The translations under genes and the position numbers were made by a program. Positions 1-10,860 of a stretch of DNA of 64,000 nucleotides are shown in pieces; position 1 is the stretch's first letter; each line of letters opens with the position of its first letter. The notes beneath the pieces were generated by a model. It searched no databases and was not told the DNA's origin. It worked only from the letters and a program-made list of their open reading frames with translations. This DNA comes from Polytrichum commune (Eukaryota > Streptophyta > Polytrichopsida > Polytrichales > Polytrichaceae): positions 40,426,001 to 40,490,000 of the forward strand of contig OX485806.1 in NCBI GenBank assembly GCA_950295325.1. The letters run 5' to 3'.

Positions 1-1485
1 CATGCTAGGGGTATTTTTTTTAATTGCACAATAACATGTTGAGGGGTGGTCAGTAGCAGTGTTTAGGTTTGTAGTGTGCACATGCATTTCAATGTGAAGG
101 GCTTCAAAATAATCACACTTCACTCAAACTTTCAAACTTTTTTTGTAACAATTCACAAAAAAACTTGATATTGGCCGTTCTATATTGAATATAAATATAA
201 TATGATGTCTCATGACATTGAAGAAGTACATGCAATAAAATGATGCACTAAAATTATTTAGATTCCTTACATAATGCACTTAAAACCTCATATAATCGCA
301 CCTAAACCCTCATGGAAAAATCTCAATTCCGACCAACCAGCCAACTAGCCAACCAACTAACCTAGAGTACTCAAGATGCATGCGACCACGGAACCGGAGA
401 GCAAAGATTGCGAGAAACCAGAATTCATCACCAATGAACAAGATTGAGTTCCAAGATCATGGATCGGAGATCCAGAGCGGAATACATAGTCCTTAACATG
501 CTCACTATGAATTTTGCACAAAATTATACAAGCAAAGCAATTCCTGCAGTATGATTTGTTGCATTTTTTAAACAAACCCCCTTAAAGTTGACAGTTGGTT
601 CACCCCAACTTCCAGTTCGGTCTTGCTAGATTACCTAATCCAGTGTCTCCAATGTCAATTTCGGAGCCAAAATGATTGTGTTATTCATTTATTCTCAAAT
701 CATTCTTCAAGAGTAGCTCATTTTGCTTTCATCTTTCATCTTCACAACATGAGTTTGCCTAGACCCCATGAAGCTCTAGCCAAGTTAACTAAGCTCTGGC
801 CGGTTCACACGGAGTCCCAAGTCTCAAGTCCCAACATGGAGACAAAGTCCCAACTTGTGAGCCTCAAGCAATCACTAAAATATGGTTAAATATTATTAAA
901 GTCGGATATTGATTATTTTAATGCAAAAAATTTGTGGGGCTTGGATTGAGAGTTGGATCTAGCTTTTTGCTCGATCCAACTCGCAACACAAGTCCTAAGC
1001 CTCACCTCCAAGAAGTGTTGCCATGTAGGCATCCATGTCATAGCCGGGACTTGGGACCCCGTGTGGAGTGGCCCGCACTGTCCAAGGTAGGGTGCCTTTC
1101 CCTTGTGCATGAGTTCCATATAGGTTGATAATCGATGCTCCAAACCAATGAATTGCAGACCACATTAATAATTGTACTCTTTCGGATTGACATGTTGCCT
1201 TGTTACAACTTAATGAAACTCTTGTCATAATATGACCCAATTTTGGTGGTCCAAAAATACTAAACAATTCATAGTAATCGTATGCCCCACAAAAGTATAC
1301 ACTAAGGAGAATATGTTCCCTAATACAAAATATGAGCTACACAAATTAGTTCATTTTCTTTCGTTGAATCGACTCCAAGAAGATTTTTGGGCATAATTGG
1401 TCAAGATCCAACTGCTTTCAAGTCCTATTGGTTATATGTTTGTAACATTATTCAAGTGAGTGACTGGGTTGGGTGGGGTTGGGAA
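1..1485. other. Intergenic, no gene recognised
   Basis: AT-rich DNA with only short, compositionally unremarkable ORFs. I see no domain, RNA gene or terminal repeat. The segment around 1375-1440 (core ATTTTTGGGCATAATTGG) is similar to 40970-41030, so part of it belongs to an old dispersed repeat that continues beyond the inserted solo LTR at about 2790-3010. Confidence 0.6.
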
Positions 1486-2462
1486 TATGTTGTCGCGCAC
1501 CTCTCCATGAGGAGTGCCCGAAACACCATGAACACAAGGGGGACCTCTAAGTGACACCCAAGACTTGTGACGCCATTGGTGAGACAACCCAAGTGATCCT
1601 AGTGTGGGTGAGGGCCCCGGGTGTTGCGAACGCCTCCCACCCACGGAAACTAAGAGTCATGAAGGTAAGGCCATGAGCTTTGAGTAGCTTATGGCATGCG
1701 GATTCTAGAATGCTCAAGAACACCTCCATCGGGTGTGTGAGCTAGGAGATATGGCAATTTGAATGGGGCGTTGCCTAGGGACAACGCCCTCAAACAGAAG
1801 GGACTTGGGAGTGGCGCCCAAGACTGCCAAGGTTTGAACAGCCATAGCTTCCTCAATACTTGCCTAAATGGGGCAAGTGAGGAGTCCACCGGCATTTCTG
1901 TGAAACCTAGATGACAATGGAGTGGTCGCTTGATAACATCAGAGATCACAAGAAGAAGTTATGATGCTCTGGAGTTGCTGGGGGCTTCCAACCCAACGGC
2001 TAAAGGAAAATGTTTACTTGGCCCCAACCTTTGGGAAAGAGACAAAAGGTTAGTTGATGATGGGGTAAAGGTTCTGCCCAAAGTCCTAGAGGCTTATAGG
2101 GGTGAGGCGGTGTGGCTGGCCGAACCCACCCAAGGTCGAACGGCATGGCCTCCACGGGCCTTGGCCCAACGTGGGGTGATAGTTGCCTAGTATGGTTCGG
2201 GTTGTTATAGTGTTGCTCTGGCAACGCGTTGATCAACTAACCATCTGGAAGTTCACATGTAATCATTGACTACCGATTAAGGGCAGAGTCGTTTGCAAAT
2301 GTAGGAGGGTTGGTCCCCCATTTATGAGCTAAAGAGGTTTGCAATATGTGAAGCTAACCATTCACATGGGTGGATTGTGAAGGGTTGGCGCTAGTGACCC
2401 TTGTTGGAATTGAGAAATGGTCAAGACAATTAAGGGACGCTAGCAAGGGTTGCGACATATGT
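1486..2462 (+). mobile_element. Solo LTR of a Ty3/gypsy-type element, with TSD
   Basis: The LTR body is 1491-2457 (967 bp). It starts TGTCGCGCAC and ends GTTGCGACA, so its tips form a short inverted repeat. It is flanked by a perfect 5-bp duplication TATGT at 1486-1490 and 2458-2462, the hallmark of integrase-mediated insertion. It is similar along its length to the LTR at 51240-52215, which is followed by an initiator tRNA-Met primer site; this gives the orientation and the family. No internal region is attached, so the element was probably lost by LTR-LTR recombination. The small ORFs inside it are incidental. Confidence 0.93.
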
Positions 2463-3940
2463 CATGTAAGGTGCTAGAATTGTGCATCATAGATGATTGT
2501 CTTTAAGTAAATTCAACCTAAGAAATGGGAGAACGTCAAGTGAAGCATTGTCATTGAATACTATTAGAATTGAACACATGATAGCAGCTAAACAATATTA
2601 TGGCTTTCCTCTATTCCCTTAAGGTATATTCTATAGAATCATTCCTCTAAAAAGATATGCAATTTGCTGAAAGTCTTAGTCTTGAACCAATCCTTTTTCA
2701 AACTCAATTGGCCCATCTATAGCTGTGGTCAGATCTCCCCAATTATTGGGGCTGAGAATGAATAATGCAACACACATTCAATCAAATACCTAACATGCAC
2801 GTGCCTAATTTGGTTACTTATCTTAATCGAACACCTTTTTTTGAGTGATATGTGAATAGGTATGACTCCATTAACATATACCAAAAGGACACGTATTTGA
2901 AACAAATTAATTACGTACTCAAAACATGATAAGCATTTTTGGGTGAATAGTATCCATAATTGGGGAGACCTATAGACCATTCACTGAGCATGAGAATCTT
3001 CACTTTGATAATTCCATCAACAAATTAAAGTGAAAGATGACTTATGCCCTTTGTGATGAACTCTTAAGTAAGCTCATTAATTAAAGTTTCAACCAACGTT
3101 TATGGGCGTGTTCTATACACATGCAATTCAAATTTAACACTACGGCACTGAGGTTAAATTCAACATGTTCTTCACATATGTAGTAGTTGTAGCAGCGTAA
3201 ATCGAGGCGTAGGGGATGGAAAGAGGAGACGTAAAGTAAAGAAAATGAGTTAAACTGCTCATTTGCACTTGGCTTATGCCCTCCGAAATGGGTTCAACAA
3301 TGAAAGTTCTACGATTGTTTTTGGGCATGCTCTATATACATACATTTCAAATATTAGATTTTCAACACATATTGAATCAATTTATGACAAATATTACGTT
3401 AAATTTTGATTTGATCTAGAACCCCAAATGCTTTTGAATGGTTGTGACCCCTAAATTCCTTCATTTTGAGTTCATGAAGGGTAATATCAAAAACGTGGTT
3501 ATTATTATTACTATAATTATTATTATGAAAAGTGAACATGTAGGGTGGGACAATTTTCACCCCCCCCCCCTTCCAGTGGTGCATGTCAATATTCAAATGA
3601 ACAACTTATAAACAATCTTAATATCCAATTTAAGTCAATGCATATTTGACCACACAAATCATAAACCCTAATTAAATATGTCAATAGTTTTTTTTTTCTT
3701 CTCCATCACCTAAATCATACGTCATCGTCAATGATTGGGTGGAGCTTTCACGGAGCCTTCAATGAATAAGATAATCATATGTGCTCCAATAAGTATGAGA
3801 AAGGTGGCTATGGCCTCGGTTTGGATTGGCTAACCACTTGGCGCGTTTCATATCCTAGGCGTATCAGTAGCCTTGTTGGAAAAACATAACCATTGAAGAC
3901 CCCATCAAACATATACAGTGTAGGTTCCCAATTTGAATTC
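2463..3940. other. Intergenic, old repeats, no gene recognised
   Basis: No coding region is supported. About 2790-3010 resembles 41190-41420 and 37180-37340 (shared phrases such as CCTAATTTGGTTACTT and GAGAATCTTCACTTTGA). About 3340-3930 is collinear with 8330-8925, a diverged segmental duplication that continues into the next entry. An ATT-rich microsatellite lies at about 3498-3530 and a C tract at about 3560. Confidence 0.6.
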
Positions 3941-4628
3941 AACGTTTTTGGTGTTTCCCAAACCGTGCCACTCTATTACGCAAGGTAGCCTGACTGTAGT
4001 CTTGTTGTCTCAATCTTTTTGCTACACCACAATACTACACTATATATGTTATTCGGTGCCACCAATTCTAGTTGTCTTGCTCAATACTAATTATAAACCG
4101 TTGTGTAGTGTCACCAACACTAAATGTTAACCCAACATTATTTCTCATTCCTTGTAAAATTTTTGAGGGATTGAAGATTATAGTGTTGCAATCACTGTCA
4201 CTTGCGGAGTGATTTTCAATCCAAATGTTAATTATCCATGACAATATTTCATCAGGAGTTGCTGACAAGAGTAAGGTCGGGTTTTGGCCAATGGATGAAC
4301 TCGTCCATCATCCATGACAATTATTTGTTCACTAATTCATAAGAAGTGCCATCCTTAAAGTCACCATAGTGCTATTAAATACCATATGACACTAAATAGC
4401 ATGTTTAGAGTAGGTAGTAGGTCGGTCCTTATTTTTTAAAATTATTAAAATTCTTCAGTCAGGACTCTGGAACTCAGTTTGGACTGTCAGAGTGTAGAGT
4501 GTAAATGCCTAAAATTTTGGAGGCATTGGCCCATAGCCGAAATGCAGCGGCTGAGATTGTTGTGAGTCTACGGCCCGGATTTCATCCCTCTCATGCTTTA
4601 GTTGTCTAGGCTTGTGTTAAACATTTAC
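3941..4628. repeat. Diverged copy of a dispersed non-coding repeat (R2)
   Basis: This block is collinear with 6570-6876 and 8921-9217. All three share the path: TTTCCCAAA-like start, GTGCCA(T/C)TCTAT, a TTGTTGTC stretch, a GGAGGCATGG-like core, CCGAAATGCAG(C/A)GGCTGAGATTG and a terminal TGTGTTAA. This copy is longer (about 680 bp against 300 bp) and the most diverged. Its right end (GTGTTAAA, 4616-4623) abuts the NLR gene remnant almost directly. What the repeat is remains unknown; it could be a duplicated gene-upstream region or a non-autonomous element. Confidence 0.6.
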
Positions 4629-6500
4629 CTCGAGTTTGGAGCGTGACTTGATTCCTTCAACTCAATCTACAAGCTACATATGAATTGTAACCAACGATTT
4701 GTATGACAATGTTTGTTACATGTTGTCTTTGTAAAGTCTATACAAACAAAATATGTAATTTGATTTAGATTTTATTGGACCATTAGTTTGATGTGTATGA
4801 ATGTCAAGATGTTTATAATCAATTTAGATTCTTGTATAGTCTTTGAAATGGTTCATTTTATTCCATCTTTCTACAAAATAAAACATGAATCTATTGATGC
4901 TCTATTTGTAGAACTAACATTGTTTTGATATCATTTTTACAACTTGCAAAGCAGGGCACCAAGAAAGTTGAAGGTATATTATACAAAAGACCACAGTGCC
5001 ATTTACAAGGTCGGAATTATTGTTTGGACTTGGATATAAGCAATCTTCAACTATTGTTAATTCGAGATCGTATCGATAATGCATCAACCGACTTCCAACT
5101 ATTCAAAGTTCCTCTATCACAAGTTCAAGAGCACTTATGTCAATTAAAGGCCATATTTAGAAATTGTAACTTTCAACAATTTCCTAATCAATTATGGGAA
5201 GTGCATTCTTTGAAAATCCTTGGTATAGAGGGATTGGAATCGCTCGAAGCATTGCATGAGGGACTTGGAAGCTGCACTTCCTTGACACACCATGGTTTGT
5301 TGCGATGTAATAGCTTGATAGCATTACCCAAGGGACTTGGAAACCTCACTTCTTTTGATGATGCTTGATTTATCAAGTTGCTCACGCTTCACAACATTAT
5401 CCGAGAGACTTGGAAACCTCACTTCTTTGATTGAGCTTTGTTTATTAGATTGTTAAAGCTTGACAACATTACTTGAGGGACTTGGAAACCTCATGGCTTT
5501 GACAAAGCCTAATTTGTCAACATGTTTTTCAAAATTGACAACATTACTTGGGGGATTTGGAAACCTCACTTCTTTGATGCAGCTTAACTTGTCCGCATGT
5601 TCAAGATTGACAACATTACAAGAGCGACTTGCAAAACTCACATCTTCGACCACACTTCATTTATCAAGATGTTCAAGCTTGACAACACATTTTGAGGGAT
5701 TTGGAATACTCACTTATTTGACGGAGTTTTATTTGAGGAATATTTTATGCTTGACAACATTGCTTGAGGGACTTGAAAACCTCACGCCTTTGATGAGGCT
5801 TAATGTATCAAAATGTTTAAGCTTGAGAATGTTATATGAGGGACTTGGGAAGCTCACTTCTTTGACGGAGCTTAAGTTGTCAATTTGTTCAAACTTGACA
5901 ACATTACCCGAGGGACTTGGAAACCTTCTATCTTTGACCACGCCGATTTGTAAGTATATTGGACGGTGAGAACATTACCGGAGGGACTTGGAAACCTTCT
6001 TTCTTTAACCACACCGATTTGTAAGTATATTGGACGGTGAGAACATTACACAAGGGACCTGGAAACCTTCTTTCTTTGACCACGCCAATTTGTAAGTATG
6101 TTGGACGGTGAGAACATTACCCGAGGGTCCTGGAAACCTTCTTTCTTTCACCACGCCGATTTGTGTGTATATTGGACGATGAGAACATTACCCGAGGGAC
6201 TTGGAAACCTTCTTTCTTTCACCACACCGATTTGTGTGTATATTGGACGGTGAGAACATTACCCAAGGGTCTTGGAAACCTCACTTCTTTGACAGAGCTT
6301 GATTGTTAGAATGTTCAAGGTTGTGAATATTACCCGAGGTACTTGGAAACCTCACCTCTTTGACAAAGTTTAATTTGTCAATATGTTCAAGTGTGAGAAC
6401 ATCACCCGAGGAACATGGAGACCTTAGTGCCTTGACAAAGCTTAATATGTCACATCATTCAAGCTTGACAACATTACTTGAGGGACTTGGTAACCTCATT
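4629..6500 (+). pseudogene. Truncated NLR paralogue: exon 2 tail, intron and LRR exon, broken
   Basis: This segment is collinear with 19708-20600 and beyond of the kinase-NB-ARC-LRR locus. It holds the last bases of the NB-ARC exon (CTCGAGTTTGGAG), the following intron, and the start of the LRR exon (ORF 4925-5368, LAKQGTKKVEGILYK). There is no NB-ARC or kinase sequence upstream, so the copy is 5'-truncated at about 4629. Both splice sites are gone: the donor reads ACATATGA where the other copy has AAGGTATGA, and the acceptor ends ACAA (4939-4942) instead of ACAG. The LRR part has several frame changes: open stretches at 5460-5969 (about seven units) and 6360-6566, separated by stops and a 71-bp array. 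Homology ends at about 6500, just before a T-rich tract. It cannot encode a receptor and is best called a dead paralogue. Confidence 0.88.
5897..6300 (+). repeat. 71-bp tandem array derived from LRR units (5 copies)
   Basis: The phrase GAGAACATTA recurs at 5968, 6039, 6110, 6181 and 6252, a constant spacing of 71 bp. Normal LRR units of this gene family are 72 bp (24 codons), so each 71-bp unit shifts the frame by one. Units also share CGATTTGT(A/G)(A/T)GTATATTGGACGG in place of the usual LRR beta-strand codons. Confidence 0.88.
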
Positions 6501-6569
6501 TTTTTTTTCGATTTCTTTTTGGGGGGTTGCCCCTGCCCATATCTACCTCCCACAAAAAGCTCGTAGGGG

Positions 6570-6876
6570 GAGGTTTAACGTCCACCTTCCCAAAGTGTGC
6601 CATTCTATCAAGCAAGGTAGCCTAAAGTGTAGTTTTGTTGTCCCCATTTTTTGGCTACTCCACCGTACAAGGTCAGTCGCGTTTTTTAAAATTTTTATTT
6701 GATTTTAAGAAATTCCTCAGTGGGGATGGAGAGTGGGGACAGTGAATTAGAGTCCAAAGTGTACATGCTTGGAATCCGGAGGCATGGAATGGGCCATCTG
6801 CCGAAATGCAGAGGCTGAGATTGATGTGAGCCAACGGCCCAGATTCCATCACTCTCACGCTTTAGCCTTCCAGCCT
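6570..6876. repeat. Dispersed non-coding repeat R2, second copy
   Basis: Closely collinear with 8921-9217: CCCAAA(A/G)TGTGCCATTCTAT, TGTAGTTT(T/G)GTTGTCCCC, ATTCCTCA, GGAGAGTGGGGACAGTGA, GGAATCCGGAGGCATGG, then TTCCAGCC...TGTTAAC. No ORF is conserved between the copies, so the homology is at DNA level. Copy 2 is interrupted at its right end by the LINE stub at 6887-6972. Confidence 0.75.
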
Positions 6877-6982
6877 TATGTTAACAAAAGAAGAAGAACT
6901 CCAACCCCCAAAAGGGGGGGGGGGGCTGGAGTGAATAGAGTGTCTATTCGTAGGACATCCTTGGCCATACCCTATGTTAACA
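6877..6982 (-). mobile_element. 86-bp 5'-truncated LINE insertion with 10-bp TSD
   Basis: The inserted sequence 6887-6972 matches the 3' end of the minus-strand LINE at about 14640-14730: an AAGAAGAAGAACTCC edge, an imperfect hairpin around a G run (6896-6930), then GGAGTGAATA, TTCGTAGGACA and GGCCATAC. It is flanked by a perfect 10-bp direct repeat TATGTTAACA at 6877-6886 and 6973-6982. The related repeat copies at 9220-9240 and 9822-9840 show the unoccupied site (TGTGTTAACGTGTAGG). Target-site duplication plus severe 5' truncation indicates target-primed reverse transcription. Confidence 0.88.
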
Positions 6983-8329
6983 TGTAGAGCGAGCTCACGC
7001 TTCAACCTTCCAGCCCTGTGTTAACGTGTAGGACGAGATCTTCCTTTCTCTAGACTACGGTTTGCATTATGGACCAGGAAGTTGTCCCATGGCGTTGTAA
7101 GAGTGTTGATTGGCCGTTGAACTCATCCCGGGACCACTTTGGTTTACATTAAGGAAAAAAATGGCAGAGTGATCATGGAGGTTGAGGTCTCCAAAAGGCA
7201 TATTTTAAGGCCTAACTAATCCATTGACATGGTCCAATGGGTTTTGCGGTGAGAGAGGCAAGAGAGGTGGTCTGGGTAGGAAAAAGCAAGGGCCCATGGT
7301 AGAGAAAATGCTCTTATAATGAATTTGTAATGAAATTATTTGGGGGCTTAATATACAACTCTTCCCACTAGTGGTAAAGGCTCACAAGGCACACTTTTCA
7401 ACATCTATGTGCTATATTGAGTCTTGAGAAGTAGATTTACCCTCTATGTGCCTTCATCATATCATAGCCCATGAGAAATACCATTGCTATCTTGCCCTAC
7501 CCCTTAAACCAACTCCCACATGTTTCACCAAACAATATGGGACATCTAGAATTTAAGAATTCGAGTACAATTTTTTCTTTTGGGTCTACCAATTGAAGTG
7601 TTCAAAATTTGGGGGCTTGTAATACACCGTTGGAAAGGTCTTGAAAATATCTTTCTAATGTTATATTACACACCTCAATACTTTTAAAAATTGCACTTGC
7701 AAACGAAAAAGAAAAATGTAGTCGTGTGGCGACTGTAGATTAAAGTAGTCAAAAGAACCGCAATGGGAATACGATTGCGGTTCTATTTCGCATAGTTTCT
7801 ACTAGTGACAACACAAGGTACATGTCACATGTACAAAATAAATCGCTCATTTTTATGTAAAAGTTGTTATGATTAGATTTGCAAAGCCACATTTTTGATA
7901 TATTTAACAAGAAGTGAAGACAAGTGAAGCCCAAGAGAAGACAAGAGAATGGTCAAACTTGATTTTTTTCAAAATAGCCCTTTTTGGGCATGTATTAAAA
8001 AAAATTCAGCACATTCGTTTTTTTTGGTGCATGCTCATTCTTCTTGGTCCACATTTGGTCTACACCTAGTGAGGGGCCCAAGGCTTTCAAAACTGATTTT
8101 TTAAGAAGTCAGACCATGAAAATTGGACCATTAACTCAAACCATTTAAAAAGGCCCTCTTCCATGGTCCGACTTCATGGTCCATAGTGTCAACCGGCCCT
8201 ATCTCTTTGCTTCTATTAACATCCACATTGTAGGCCACTACTACTCTTCACAACAATAATGTTGCTAGTTCCAATTGTACAAATGTAATTTGATATTCAT
8301 ATTGTACAACTACCTTTGATATGTTTAGT
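6983..8329. other. Intergenic, no gene recognised
   Basis: The first about 90 bases continue the sequence right of R2 and repeat the phrase CCTTCCAGCCCTGTGTTAACGTGTAGG at 7009-7035. The remainder is AT-rich with no convincing ORF, no terminal repeats and no RNA gene that I can identify. Confidence 0.55.
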
Positions 8330-9217
8330 CCACAACAAACACTTTTGAAATTAGATTACAAATCAAAATACAACTTTGATTTGACTTGGTACCCCAATGC
8401 TTTTCAACAATCGTTTTACCTATAAACTCTTAACTTTTGAGTAATATCACAAAACACGATAGGTTTATAGAAATAATAATAATGATAATATTATTAGTAT
8501 GATGATGAAAATGATTCTTCAAAGCAAACATATAGGAGTGATAAGTTCCGCTGGCCCCCATGGTACATATCAATACTCCAATTATAAGCAGTCTCAACAT
8601 CCATGTTTAGATTAATACATATTTAAGAACACAAATCATAAATCCTAATACCAATATTATTTGAACTTTTTTTTACCCGCAACCTCAATCATACATTGTG
8701 ATAAACGGTCGGGTAGAGCACTAACGAAACCAAAGAGTAACTTATTGATACAAGCTCTAAATGTTACGAGAAACGTGGTAACGGCCTCCACTTGGATTGG
8801 CTAACCATCTCATTCTAATCCTGTGTTACATATCCTAGGAAATGCAGTAGGCTGGTCGGGAATAGTAACCATTTCAGACCCATGTACTTTATATTTGGTA
8901 GATTCCCTGTACGAATACAAAGGGTTTTTGGCGTTTCCCAAAATGTGCCATTCTATGAAAGCAAGGTACCCCACTGTAGTTTGGTTGTCCCCGTTCTTGG
9001 CCTATGCCACCGTCCTAGCTCAGTGGCGAATCGGTTATTTTTATTTAATTTAAAAGATTCCTCAATGAGGATGGGGAGTGGGGACAGTGACTCGGAGTCC
9101 CAAGTGCACATGCCTGGAATCCGGAGGCATGGGATGGGCCCTCTGTCGAAATGCAGCGGCTGAGATTGATGTGAGCCGACGGCTCAGATTCCATCCCTCT
9201 CACGCTTCAGCCTTCCA
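8330..9217. repeat. Segmental duplication of 3340-4620, ending in an R2 copy
   Basis: 8330-8925 follows 3340-3930 with many substitutions and indels (landmarks: ATAATAATAAT microsatellite, GGTACATATCAATA, CACAAATCATAAA, GGATTGGCTAACCA, CATATCCTAGG). 8921-9217 is the R2 repeat itself, close to 6570-6876. Short ORFs at 8823-9053 and 8882-9163 are not conserved in the other copies and are not called as genes. Confidence 0.7.
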
Positions 9218-10860
9218 GCCCTGTGTTAACGTGTAGGGCGAGCTCTTCCTTTCTCTGGACTTTCCTCCTTGCTTCCATTCACGTCCACACTGCGGCCACT
9301 GCTGCCCGTCCCAACGAAGTGAACCTGTCGGTGCTCTTCCGGTTGCTCGGAGGCGAACAACAAATCAACCCAAACGGAACGAAACGATCACTCTCCTTTT
9401 CATTCTCAGACAGGTAGTTACGATGTGTTCAAGTATTGTACAAACTATGAGTTACCAGAGTTAGAGAAGAGTCTTCTGTTATTAGTCGTGGCCTAAGTTG
9501 ATTGGTTACTCTTAGTCTTCACTGGTTCCGTAAAATTGAACTTTTGATGTTCAGAGCCTAAGAATTTCTTGGCACATCCTGCAAGGCTCTTTGGAAAAAG
9601 ATTCAAAGACTCGTGCATAGTTTGGAGACTCTTATAACTGCGGACAGAAGCACCCGCAGATGTATGGCATCGGAGCACGAATTGCAACAGAGAAGCGATT
9701 GTTAGAGTAATTTATGGTTCCGTAGTTTTTGAGGAGCATTGGAAACAACATAATAAGTTTAGAGAGTTGTATACATGGCAGGTGCATGACTATTAATATT
9801 CTGAGTAGTATGCCTTCCAACCTTGTGTTGACGTGTAGGGCGAGCTCTTCCTTTCTCTGGACTTCTTATTTGCTTCCGTTCACTTGCACGCCGCGGCCAC
9901 TACTGCCTGTCCCAACAAAGTGAACATGTCGCTGCTCTTCCGGTTGCTCGGAGCCGAACAACAGATCGTGGCAAGCAGAACAAAACGATCACTCTCCTTC
10001 TCATTCTAAGATAGGTAGTTACGATGTGATCAAGTATTGTACAAACTATGAGTTACCAGAGTTAAAGAAGAGTCTTATGTTATTAGTCGTGGCCTTAGTT
10101 GATTGCTTACTCTTAGACATCACTCGTAAAATTGAGCTTTTGATGTTCAGAGCCTAAGAATTTCTTGGCACATCCTGCAAGGCTATTTTGAAAAAGATTC
10201 AATGAGTTGTGCGTAGTTTGGAGACTCTTATGCAAGCGGATAGAAACACCCGCAAATTTATGGCAGCGGAGCACGAATTGCAATAGAAAAGCGATTGTTA
10301 GAGTAATTTACGGTTCCATAGTTTTCGAGGCGCATTCGAAACAACATTATCAGTTTAGGCAGGTGCATGACTATTAATATTCTGAGTTGTATGCTATTAT
10401 TTGAGTAGCATGCCTTCCAGCCCTGTGTTAACGTGTAGGGCGAGCTCTTCCTTTCTCTAGACTTTATCTTTGCTTCCGTTCACTTGCACGCTGCGGCCAC
10501 TGCTGCCCGTCCCAACGAACTGAACTTGTCGCTTCTCTTCCGGTTGATCGGAGGCGATCAACTAATCAACCCAAACGGAAGGAAACGATCCTTCTCTTTC
10601 TCATTCTCAAACAGGTAGTTAGGATGTGATCAAGTATTGTACAAACTGTGAGTTACCAGAGTTACCAAAGACTCTTATAATTGTGGACAGAAGCACCCGC
10701 AGATGTATGGCAGTGGAGCACAAATTGCAATAGAACAATGATTGTTAGAATAACCCACAGTTCCACAGTTTTTGAGGAGCATTGGAAACAATTTAATGAG
10801 TGTAGAGAGTTGTATGCGTGGCAGGTGCATGACCATTAATATTATGTGTAATATGTTTCT
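9218..10860. repeat. Tandem triplication of a ~600-bp non-coding unit
   Basis: The phrase GTGTAGGGCGAGCTCTTCCT starts at 9231, 9833 and 10433, spacings of 602 and 600 bp. Each unit continues with a GC-richer stretch (GCGGCCACT(G/A)CTGCC, CTCTTCCGGTTG, AAACGATC), then ACAGGTAGTTA-like sequence and an AT-rich tail with AGAATTTCTTGGCACATCCTGC. The third unit has an internal deletion and ends near 10860. A 64-codon ORF in unit 1 (9223-9417, no ATG start) is disrupted in the others. The GC-rich start followed by a GT donor-like CAGGTAGTTA may be an old 5' UTR exon; I cannot name a gene. Confidence 0.8.

Noticed and set aside
9223-9417. 64-codon ORF resembling a secreted peptide
   Set aside because: No ATG, and the frame is broken in both tandem copies.
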